Below are positions 7,332 through 14,235 of a stretch of DNA of 14,844 bases, piece by piece (positions within the stretch are counted from its first letter, which is position 1; the number at the start of each line of letters is the position of its first letter). The notes under the pieces were generated by a model. It made no database searches. It was not told where the DNA came from and saw nothing but the letters and a program-made list of their open reading frames with translations. Origin of the DNA: Phycisphaerales bacterium UBA7812 (GTDB lineage: Bacteria > Planctomycetota > Phycisphaerae > Phycisphaerales > UBA1924); NCBI GenBank assembly GCA_002480345.1, contig DLBY01000070.1, positions 6,339-21,182 of the forward strand, in the 5' to 3' direction. The position numbers and the translations under genes were made by a program.

Positions 7332-7368
7332 GGTCCTACTTAAAGAAACTTTATGGAACGGAACACAG

Positions 7369-7551
7369 ATGATCTTTCATTCCAACGCGTCTCGCCGAAG
7401 TCTCCGCGCACTCCTGATCCCCGCGTCCGCCCTGCTGGGCTTGGCCGCCCTCGCCGGCTGCAACGATTCCTCCGCCGAAGAAGCCGGTGAGGAGATCGAC
7501 GAGGCGATCGAAGAGGCGGGTGACGAGATCGAAGAAGCCACGGACGGCTGA
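7369..7551 (+). CDS. Small acidic lipoprotein, entericidin-like in layout
   Basis: A 60-residue lipoprotein. The N-terminus has basic residues (R9, R10, R13), a hydrophobic core (14-28) and the lipobox LAGC with the lipidated cysteine at C31. The mature part is only 30 residues, has no Lys or Arg, and consists mainly of two tandem 11-residue repeats, EEAGEEIDEAI (37-47) and EEAGDEIEEAT (48-58), predicted to be one acidic amphipathic helix. Size and layout resemble entericidin-type stress lipoproteins, but the repeat sequence is not one I can assign. The start is the first in-frame ATG after the predicted transcription start; no strong Shine-Dalgarno is seen. It is followed 97 bases later by the DUF1328 gene, and the two are probably cotranscribed. 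Confidence 0.8.
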   Translation: MIFHSNASRRSLRALLIPASALLGLAALAGCNDSSAEEAGEEIDEAIEEAGDEIEEATDG

Positions 7552-7648
7552 TCAGTTTTTCTCAAAGAACCCGGCGCACACTTGCTCGGTCGGGTCAACG
7601 CCCGATGGTATCTGCTTTGTATCTCAATTCTTCTTGAAAGGACTTCTC

Positions 7649-7822
7649 ATGCTTGGTTGGGCAATCTTCTTCCTGATTATCGCGCTGCTTGCCGCCGCTC
7701 TCGGCTTCACCGGCGTCGCCGGGACGGCCGCGTGGATCGCGCAGCTGCTCTTCGTTGTCTTCCTCGTTCTCTTCCTCGTGAGCATGGTCGTCCGGGCGAT
7801 GCGTGGAAGAAGCGTCGCGTGA
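7649..7822 (+). CDS. DUF1328/YtjA-family small membrane protein
   Basis: A 57-residue protein with two hydrophobic segments, about residues 4-24 (IFFLIIALLAAALGFTGVAG) and 28-48 (AWIAQLLFVVFLVLFLVSMVV), followed by the basic tail RAMRGRS. Length, the MLGWAIFFLIIALLAAALGF opening and the GVAG turn are characteristic of DUF1328 (E. coli YtjA). The molecular function is unknown; family members are often found near stress-response genes. AAAGGA lies about 7 bases before the ATG. The neighbouring small lipoprotein supports a shared envelope-stress role, which is inference. Confidence 0.9.
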   Translation: MLGWAIFFLIIALLAAALGFTGVAGTAAWIAQLLFVVFLVLFLVSMVVRAMRGRSVA

Positions 7823-7837
7823 TGCGGCTGTGAGTCT

Positions 7838-7884
7838 TCGACGCCTGCCGTGCGCGAGTCCTGCCAAGCGTCGAGCGCGCGGCA
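7838..7884. other. Inverted repeats between convergent genes
   Basis: Two competing hairpins lie between the DUF1328 stop and the argH stop: a perfect 7-base pair of arms TCGACGC (7838-7844) / GCGTCGA (7868-7874), and a 10-pair stem TGCCGTGCGC (7846-7855) / GCGCGCGGCA (7875-7884) with one G-U pair. No T-run follows on either strand, so a role as a bidirectional terminator is only possible. Confidence 0.35.
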
Positions 7885-7903
7885 ATCAGCCCGCGGGCGT
7901 GAC

Positions 7904-9226
7904 TCAGTCCGCGAGCCGCGCTTCGATCTCGTCGAGCATCAGCGCCGCGCACCCCCCGGGTGACACGCGCGACCGCACACTCGCATCGGCATCGCACGCG
8001 TCCGCGTCCATCCCCGCGATGGCCTCCGCGGCGCGCCCATACGCGTCCCGGAACGGCACGCCCTCGCCCGCCAGTTTCACCGCGTGATCGGTCGCGAACA
8101 TCGCGGGGTCCATCGCGGTGCGCATGCGGCCCGTGTGCAGCGTCGCGGTTTCGATCAGCCTCGGGATGTGCGCGAGCGCTTCCAGAGAGACCTTTACCGC
8201 GCGCACCAGCGCGGGCTTGGTGATCTGGAGGTCGCGGTGGTAGCCGCTGGGCAGGCTCATCGCCTGCTGGATCTCTCCCATCGCGCCCCCCACCACCGCG
8301 GCAGAGGCGCGCAGCAGTTCGGCCATGTCCGGGTTTTTCTTGTTGGGCATAATCGACGAGCCGGTGACGAACCCGGGGCCGAGTGTCACGAATCCGAACT
8401 CTTCAGCGCTGAAGAGCGAGTAGTCCCACGCGAGGCGGCGCACCTCTTGCATCGCCTGCCACAGCGTCGCGACGACCTGGTGCTCGAGCCTCCCCCGCGA
8501 CGACTGCGCCGCCATCGGGTTGATCTGGAGCCGCGCGAATCCCAGGTCGTCGGCGACCCGCGTGCGCGCCAGCGGCAGGTTCACGCCGTACCCCGCCGCG
8601 GTTCCCAGGGGCGAGGCGTCCAGCCACGATCGTGTCAGCGCGCACAGCTCGGCGCAGTCCGCGAATCCCTCGGCGAACGAGCCCATCCACAGCCCCACCG
8701 TGGACGGCACCGCCCGCTGCAGGTGCGTGTACCCGGGCATCGGGTCCAACTCGTGCGCCCGCGCCACGCCGAGCGCCGCCCGACCGATCGCGAGGCATGA
8801 CGCGCGCGCACGATCCAGCACATCCAGCATGTAGAGGCGCAGCGCCACCGCCACCTGGTCGTTCCGCGACCGTCCGAGGTGCACGCGCTTGCCCGCCTCG
8901 CCCAGCTTCTCGACCAGGAACGACTCGATCGCGGTGTGCCCGTCCTCGAATCGTTCGTCGAGCACGAAATCGCCCGAGGCGAACAGCGCGTCGAGTTCAG
9001 CGAGCGCCGCGTCGATGCGGTCGCCGTCTTCCGCTTCGATCAACTCGATCGAAACAAGCCCCTTGACATGCGCGCGCGTTGCGCGGATGTCGAACGGGAA
9101 GAGTTCACGATCCAGGATCACATCGTCCCGGCTCATGAACGCCATCGCGTCGGCCTCGACCGCTGCGCCCGGCTTGGCCCACAGCGGGCTCGCCCCGCCC
9201 CCGGATCCGTCCGCCGGTCCGCTCAC
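7904..9226 (-). CDS. argH: Argininosuccinate lyase
   Basis: Last step of arginine synthesis: argininosuccinate to arginine and fumarate, in the cytoplasm. It has 440 residues, slightly shorter than the usual ~460. Fumarase/aspartase superfamily features: the N-terminal LW-motif (residues 15-16), HLGRSRNDQVA, PGYTHLQRAVPS carrying the active-site Thr-His, and the signature loop GSSIMPNKKNPD (289-300) with the catalytic serine. The start is a GTG that overlaps the argC stop as GTGA; the next ATG (residue 28) would cut into the conserved N-terminus. It is the last gene of the arg operon on this strand. Confidence 0.95.
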   Translation of the reverse strand: MSGPADGSGGGASPLWAKPGAAVEADAMAFMSRDDVILDRELFPFDIRATRAHVKGLVSIELIEAEDGDRIDAALAELDALFASGDFVLDERFEDGHTAIESFLVEKLGEAGKRVHLGRSRNDQVAVALRLYMLDVLDRARASCLAIGRAALGVARAHELDPMPGYTHLQRAVPSTVGLWMGSFAEGFADCAELCALTRSWLDASPLGTAAGYGVNLPLARTRVADDLGFARLQINPMAAQSSRGRLEHQVVATLWQAMQEVRRLAWDYSLFSAEEFGFVTLGPGFVTGSSIMPNKKNPDMAELLRASAAVVGGAMGEIQQAMSLPSGYHRDLQITKPALVRAVKVSLEALAHIPRLIETATLHTGRMRTAMDPAMFATDHAVKLAGEGVPFRDAYGRAAEAIAGMDADACDADASVRSRVSPGGCAALMLDEIEARLAD

Positions 9227-10278
9227 ACCCCGTCCTCCTCGTGCCCGGTGCTGAGGCCGGTCAGTTCGTCGTACCCCAGCGCGAGGTTGATGTTCTGGAT
9301 CGCCTGCGACGCGGCCCCCTTCCGCAGGTTGTCGATGGTGCACACCACCGCGATCTCGTCGGGGCGGTCCGGGTTGACCGCGAATCCGCCGATCTCCGCG
9401 CCGTCGCGTCCGACGATCTCCTGCACGCGCGGCGTGTCCTCCCCGGTGATCTCGATGAGCGGGCAGTGGTGGTACGACGCGATGTACCGGTCCGCGAGCG
9501 CCTCCACGCTGGTCTTCTCGGTCAGCCTCGCCTGTACCGTCATCGTGATGCCCCGGAAGAACGGCGCGACATGGGGGCTGAACCGGATGCCCAGCCCGCC
9601 CGCGAGCCCGAGGTGACGCGCGATCTCCCGCTCGTGCGTGTGGTTCACCAGCTTGTAGGGCAGGACCCCGTTCGCCAGCGCCCGGTGGTCGTTGCGGTCC
9701 GACCGCTTCTTGCCGGCGCCCGAATAGCCCGAGACCCCGAAGCAGTGCGGCGCCTCCGCGAGCAGCGGGAGCAGCGGACGCACCGCGAGCTGGGCCGCGG
9801 TCGCGTAGCACCCCGGGTTGCTGATCCGCGTCGCGCCCTTCAGTGCTTCGGCGTTGTGCTCCGACAGCCCGTAGGTCCAGGCGTCGGTGAACCGGTAGTC
9901 CGCGCTCAGGTCCACCATCACCCGCGGCGCGTTTCCGCTCGCTTCGAGCGATTCCGCGAATGCCGTCGCCGCGGCGTCTGGCAGTGCCAGCACCACGATG
10001 TCGGCGTTCCGCTCCGCGACGCTCTCGGGCGTCAGGTTCTCGAATTTCATGCCGCCGAACGAAACTTTCGCGTGCTCGCTGATCGGCGCGCCCTCGAACA
10101 GGCGTGACGAGGCGTACGCGAGGTCGAGCAGCGGGTGCGATCCGATGATCTCGAGGAGTTCCACGCCCACATAGCCTCTCGCCCCGACGAGGCCCACGCG
10201 CAGCGTCTCCAGCTTCTTGGGTTTCATCTCCGCTTGCACCCCGCTCGCCTTGGTCGTCGTTCCGGTCTCAGCCGACAT
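9223..10278 (-). CDS. argC: N-acetyl-gamma-glutamyl-phosphate reductase
   Basis: Third step of the arginine route: NADPH-dependent reduction of N-acetylglutamyl phosphate to the semialdehyde. It has 351 residues. The nucleotide-binding motif is GARGYVG (32-38), the active-site cysteine is C157 in SNPGCYATA (153-161), the active-site histidine is probably H236 in FSPHVAPF, and GVSGYSGAGKK (181-191) is the typical family segment. The ATG at 10278 has AAGGAG seven bases ahead and overlaps the upstream argA-B stop by 11 bases. The first 17 residues (to the internal M18) are a polar leader not normally conserved, so a start at M18 is a lesser alternative. Confidence 0.96.
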   Translation of the reverse strand: MSAETGTTTKASGVQAEMKPKKLETLRVGLVGARGYVGVELLEIIGSHPLLDLAYASSRLFEGAPISEHAKVSFGGMKFENLTPESVAERNADIVVLALPDAAATAFAESLEASGNAPRVMVDLSADYRFTDAWTYGLSEHNAEALKGATRISNPGCYATAAQLAVRPLLPLLAEAPHCFGVSGYSGAGKKRSDRNDHRALANGVLPYKLVNHTHEREIARHLGLAGGLGIRFSPHVAPFFRGITMTVQARLTEKTSVEALADRYIASYHHCPLIEITGEDTPRVQEIVGRDGAEIGGFAVNPDRPDEIAVVCTIDNLRKGAASQAIQNINLALGYDELTGLSTGHEEDGV

Positions 10279-11656
10279 CTGCCGTCTCCTTCGCCTTGTT
10301 GCTGTTCGCCGTGCCGCCCTTGGGCTCCGCTATCGAGGCGTCCCCGTCCGGCGCGATCAACGCGCCGAAGGAATGTCCCAGGCTGAGCGCGTCTTGCACG
10401 CACGCCTCGATCTTGCCGCGATCGTTGTCCAGGCCGTACCAGAACACGATCCACTCCCCCGCGCGTTGCATCCCGTCGGCGCGCCCGAGGTACCACTTGT
10501 TCGCCTCGTTCGCCGATCGGCTGCGCCAGTAGAGCGCCGGGTGATCGCGTCGGATCCGGTTCCAGAGCGACGCCCCGAGCCCGATGCCCTGGGCCCGCTC
10601 GCTCAGGCCCAGCTTGTCGAGGTACCAGCCCGGACCGCGCTGCTTGAGGATCGCGATCGCCGCGTAATCCCCGCCGACATAGACCTTCGCCTCTTGCAGT
10701 GTGTCGAGGTAGGTCGGGTCGAGCCGGCGTCCGAAGCTCTGCTCGAGCAGCGCCGTGACACGCTCACGGTCCAGATCACCCAGCCCGGTCTGCGCGCGGA
10801 TCGGTCGCCCCCGGCGGACCAGCGTCCCGCTCCCGCGGTGGGTGAACAGCTCGCGCGCGATCTTCGCGGGGCTCGTGATCGACACCGATGCGTGCTCGTC
10901 GAGTTCGCCCAGCAGATCGCGGATCTCGACGAGCTTGCGGGCCATGCCACCCGAGACCAGCCCCGACTCGAGCATGCCCGGCAGGTCCTCCGAGCAGTTC
11001 ACCGCGGGGATGATCGCCCCGTCGGGGTCGAGGATGCCGCCGGTCGGGGTCAGGTAGATCACCTTCGTCGCGTTGAGCGCGAGCGCCAGCGCCCGCGTCG
11101 CGGTGTCCGCGTTGATGTTCAGCAGCTTGCCGTCCGCGGTCGTGCCGACGGGGCTCAGGATCGGCAATTGCCCCCGCTCGCTGGCGCGCGTGATCGCCTC
11201 GGTCAGCACGCCCGACACCTCTCCCACATGCCCCAGTTCGCTCCGCGTTGTGGGGATCGCCTCGAACACCCCCGTTGGAAGCGGGCGGGCCCGCACGCCG
11301 CGGCCGTCGATCGCGTCCGCGAGCTGCGCCCCGACGCGCTGGAAGACCCGCTGCGCCGCCGCGAGCACCTCGGGCGTGGTCACGCGCAGCCCGTCGACGA
11401 ATGTCGTCTCCACGCCCGACGCCGCGAGTTCCTCGGTCAGCTGGGGCCCGCCGCCGTGCACGACCACCGGTGTCAGGCCCACATGGTGCATGAACACGAG
11501 CGCGCTGGCGAGTTCTTCCAGGTCGTCGGCGATGAGCCCGCCGCCCACCTTGACCACCGCGTACCGGCCCGCGCCGGTGTACTCGCGGAGATACCGATCG
11601 ACCTCGGCGCGACCGCCCAGGTTGTGCAGCAGGTTGAGAACGATCTCACGAAGCAT
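10268..11656 (-). CDS. argB: Bifunctional N-acetylglutamate kinase / N-acetylglutamate synthase (vertebrate-type NAT domain)
   Basis: Carries the first two arginine steps on one chain of 462 residues. Residues ~25-285 are an amino-acid-kinase domain: KVGGGLIAD (36-44), HGGGPQLTEE (67-76), NINADTATRALAL and the LTPTGGILD segment. Residues ~300-440 are a DUF619-type acetyltransferase domain, seen in YLDKLGLSERAQGIGLG, LYWRSRSANEANKWYLGRAD and EWIVFWYGL; the same wording occurs in animal NAGS and in Xanthomonas NAGS-K. The last ~35 residues are a polar tail. ATG 11656 is chosen because GGGGGTGA lies five bases ahead; GTG 11665 is an alternative that adds three residues. It overlaps the upstream argE' stop by 11 bases and argC by 11 bases. 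Feedback control by arginine is expected for this fusion type. Confidence 0.95.
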   Translation of the reverse strand: MLREIVLNLLHNLGGRAEVDRYLREYTGAGRYAVVKVGGGLIADDLEELASALVFMHHVGLTPVVVHGGGPQLTEELAASGVETTFVDGLRVTTPEVLAAAQRVFQRVGAQLADAIDGRGVRARPLPTGVFEAIPTTRSELGHVGEVSGVLTEAITRASERGQLPILSPVGTTADGKLLNINADTATRALALALNATKVIYLTPTGGILDPDGAIIPAVNCSEDLPGMLESGLVSGGMARKLVEIRDLLGELDEHASVSITSPAKIARELFTHRGSGTLVRRGRPIRAQTGLGDLDRERVTALLEQSFGRRLDPTYLDTLQEAKVYVGGDYAAIAILKQRGPGWYLDKLGLSERAQGIGLGASLWNRIRRDHPALYWRSRSANEANKWYLGRADGMQRAGEWIVFWYGLDNDRGKIEACVQDALSLGHSFGALIAPDGDASIAEPKGGTANSNKAKETADVG

Positions 11657-12821
11657 GCGATTCACCCCCGACCGAAACCGTCCCGCGGATGCTCGACGCC
11701 CCTTCCGCCCGCACCACCGATGCGTATGCCACGGCGCACGCCTCCAGCTGCGTCACCATGACGAATTCGTCCGCGGCGTGCGCCTGGGCGATATTGCCGG
11801 GCCCCAGCACCACCGAGGGCAGCCCCTCGTTCCCGTTGTCGCCCGCGGCGAAGAGCGCCGCTTCGGTCCAGAAGTCCACATCGGGGCCCGCGTCGAGACC
11901 CCACGACGCGACGCACGCCGCCATCCCGCTGTCCGCGGTCAGGGGCGGCGCGATGAACCGGTCGGTCCACACCGCCGATCCGTCCGAGGGCAGCAGCGCC
12001 TTCAGTGCGCGCACCCGCTCAGCCGTGCGCTCCGGGGCGTCCAGCCCGGGCTCGGGGCGGAACCCGAAGCGCACCGTCGCCTCGGAAGCGACGACATTGG
12101 AGGCCGTCCCGCCCTGCACGATCCCGATGTTGAAGCGGCTCCCCCCCAGCACCCCGCCCCGCTCGGCGAGCGCGAGCGCCCCGTGCATCCACGCGACCGC
12201 CTTATGGACCGCGCTCCCCCGGGCCGCGTGCGCGGCGGAGGTGTGCCCCGCGGTGCCCGAGAACGACACCTCGAACGAGGCGAAGCCCCGGTGCTGGAGC
12301 ACCGCCCGCGCGCCTGTCGGCTCCGCGACGATGACCCGCGACCACCGCGAGCGCTCCGCGTCCAGGAAGGCCTTCACGCAGGTGCCCCGCCCGCCCTCCT
12401 CGTCGGTCGTGAACAGGACCGCCATGGGTTCGTCGGTCGCCTGCGCCACTCCGAGCAGGCAGGCCGCCGCCCCCTTGATGTCGCACGCGCCCAGCCCGTA
12501 CGCCCGCGCGTCCGGGCCCTCCCTCTCGACGGAGAGCGCGAACGGATCCCGCGTCCAGTTGGGGTTCACCTTCACAGTGTCCAGGTGGCAGTTGAAGAGC
12601 GTGCCGTGGCGCGCGTCCGCGTCCCCGCGCACCGCAAGCAGGTTGACGCACCCGCCGCCCAGGTCGCGCAGCGTCACCGCGCAACCCGCCGCCTCGAGCG
12701 TGCGCACACAGTGCACGATCGCGGGATGCGAAGGAGACATCTGCGCGACGGGGTCGGACGAGTCCGCCGCGACGAGCGTGCGCAGGTGGTCGAGGATGGA
12801 GGCCGTCGGGATTGTGCTCAC
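11646..12821 (-). CDS. argE': M20 metallopeptidase, probably N-acetylcitrulline deacetylase
   Basis: Zinc-dependent deacylase of 391 residues in the ArgE/DapE/ACY1 family. Metal and catalytic residues are visible: FNCHLDTV (H79, D81), GACDIKGA (D114), TTDEEGGRG (E141, E142), VAEPT (E167) and AQAHAADEF (H348). In an operon with an acetylornithine carbamoyltransferase the expected substrate is N-acetyl-L-citrulline, giving citrulline for argG; family similarity alone would also allow N-acetylornithine. The GTG start overlaps the argG stop as GTGA, and the stop overlaps argB, so this is a tightly coupled operon member. Confidence 0.9.
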   Translation of the reverse strand: MSTIPTASILDHLRTLVAADSSDPVAQMSPSHPAIVHCVRTLEAAGCAVTLRDLGGGCVNLLAVRGDADARHGTLFNCHLDTVKVNPNWTRDPFALSVEREGPDARAYGLGACDIKGAAACLLGVAQATDEPMAVLFTTDEEGGRGTCVKAFLDAERSRWSRVIVAEPTGARAVLQHRGFASFEVSFSGTAGHTSAAHAARGSAVHKAVAWMHGALALAERGGVLGGSRFNIGIVQGGTASNVVASEATVRFGFRPEPGLDAPERTAERVRALKALLPSDGSAVWTDRFIAPPLTADSGMAACVASWGLDAGPDVDFWTEAALFAAGDNGNEGLPSVVLGPGNIAQAHAADEFVMVTQLEACAVAYASVVRAEGASSIRGTVSVGGESHAS

Positions 12822-14086
12822 GCCGTGACCTGCTCCGCCTGCTTGAAGGCGATCTCCGAGCCCGCGCCCGTGCCCTTCTTCAGCACGCTCGCCCCGAGCG
12901 CCGAGGCGTTGCCCGCGATCTTGATGAACCCCTCGGCGTCCTGGGCGCTCCACGACGCGCTCTGGGCGTAGACATTCGCGTCGTCCATCAGGGCGTTGGA
13001 AGTCTCCACCGACACCGCGAGCGCCGCGCCGCCGCTGGTCTCGACGACCACCGTCCCGCTGACATTGCGCTGAGTCGAAGAGATCAGGGCCTCGAGGTCC
13101 GCCCGCAGGGGCTCGAAGAACAGCCCGCCGAACACGAGTTCGGTCCACTTCGTCGCGGCGACCGCCTTGAAGTCGTTCTGGTGCTTGGTGACCGTCAGTT
13201 CCTCGAGCGCCTTGTGCGCCAGCAGCAGGGCCTCGATGCCCGGGCACTCGTACACGATCCGGCCCTTCAGGCCCACGATCGTGTCGCCCGTATAGATCCC
13301 GCGGCCCACGCCGTACGCGCCGAACGCGTCGTTCAGCGACGCGAGCGCCGCCTTGCCGTCGGTGATGGGCTCGCCGTCGATCGCGACCGGCACGCCCTTC
13401 TCGAAGGCGATCGCGACCCGCAGGGGCTCTGCGGGCCACTCGGCGCGGGGCCTGGTCAGCTTCCGGCTCGCGTCGTCGGGGGCACCGAGCTCGTCGATCT
13501 CCGAGCCCGAGACGGTCACGCCCAGCACATTCTCGTTGATCGTGTACCGCTTCGCGCTCGCGTCGACCTCGAAGCCCCGCTTGGCGAGGTCCTCCATCTC
13601 GTACTTCCGGGGCGTCTTCGTGATCGCCTGGATGTCCCGGATGGGCGCGAGGATCGGTAGGTCCGTCAGGCAGCGGACCGACTGGTCGAAGCGGAACTGG
13701 TCGTTGCCCATCGCGGTGCAGCCGTGCGCCACCGCGGCCGCGCCCAGTTGGTGCGCCTTCGCGACCATCGCCTCGACGATGACATACCGGTCGCTGCACA
13801 GCAGCGGGTAGCGGTTCTGATACCGTGCGCCGCCCTGCACGAACGGGATGACGAACGAGGACCACAGGGCCGAACCCGCGTCCACCGCGTCGTGCCCGAC
13901 GGCGCCCAGCGCGAGGGCCCGTTCGCGGATCGCGTCCTGCTCCGCTTCGTCCATCCCGCCCGTGTTCACGAAGACGGTGTGGACCGCGTACCCCTTCTCG
14001 ATGAGATACGGCACGCAGAAGGAGGTATCCAGCCCGCCCGAGAAGGCGAGCACGACGAGCGGTTTGCCCTGGTTGTTGTCCGACAT
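12818..14086 (-). CDS. argG: Argininosuccinate synthase
   Basis: ATP-dependent condensation of citrulline with aspartate, the penultimate arginine step. It has 422 residues. The PP-loop is AFSGGLDTS (14-22). Other family segments are NRYPLLCSDRYVI, AHGCTAMGNDQFRFD (aspartate/citrulline-binding area) and KYEMEDLAKRG. GGAG lies about 8 bases before the ATG. It is the only member of the operon with a sizeable spacer upstream (149 bases to argF'), and its stop overlaps argE' by 4 bases. Confidence 0.96.
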   Translation of the reverse strand: MSDNNQGKPLVVLAFSGGLDTSFCVPYLIEKGYAVHTVFVNTGGMDEAEQDAIRERALALGAVGHDAVDAGSALWSSFVIPFVQGGARYQNRYPLLCSDRYVIVEAMVAKAHQLGAAAVAHGCTAMGNDQFRFDQSVRCLTDLPILAPIRDIQAITKTPRKYEMEDLAKRGFEVDASAKRYTINENVLGVTVSGSEIDELGAPDDASRKLTRPRAEWPAEPLRVAIAFEKGVPVAIDGEPITDGKAALASLNDAFGAYGVGRGIYTGDTIVGLKGRIVYECPGIEALLLAHKALEELTVTKHQNDFKAVAATKWTELVFGGLFFEPLRADLEALISSTQRNVSGTVVVETSGGAALAVSVETSNALMDDANVYAQSASWSAQDAEGFIKIAGNASALGASVLKKGTGAGSEIAFKQAEQVTA

Positions 14087-14089
14087 GGA

Positions 14090-14158
14090 TCAATCTCCGA
14101 ACACCGGCGGGCGTCTCGGCCCCCGATGCGTGTGCTGGTTCTTGGCTGCGTACGCCAT
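14090..14158 (-). other. Possible 22-codon leader ORF ahead of argG
   Basis: An ATG at 14158 opens a frame for 22 residues (MAYAAKNQHT, then HRGPRRPPVFGD) that ends TGA three bases before the argG ATG (TGATCCATG). It contains three arginines (R12, R15, R16) and spans the argG ribosome site. The upstream Shine-Dalgarno is weak. Whether it is translated is unknown. Confidence 0.2.
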
Positions 14159-14204
14159 GGCCGTTCCGGCCGTGCGAACGATCCCGCGGCCTCGATCCGG
14201 CGGG

Positions 14205-14223
14205 CACGGCCGACACGGCCGTG
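14205..14223 (-). other. Perfect hairpin in the argF'-argG spacer
   Basis: The arms CACGGCCG (14205-14212) and CGGCCGTG (14216-14223) surround a three-base loop, starting 13 bases beyond the argF' stop. A second, shorter inverted repeat GGCCG-TTC-CGGCC lies at 14159-14171. There is no T-run, so intrinsic termination is unlikely; RNA 3'-end protection, processing or partial attenuation are possible. Confidence 0.4.
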
Positions 14224-14235
14224 GCACACCGTTGA

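Noticed and set aside
10217..11761. Plus-strand open frame of about 510 codons across the argB(A) region
   Set aside because: Antisense shadow of the NAGS-K gene; composition is Arg-rich and no motif is recognised.
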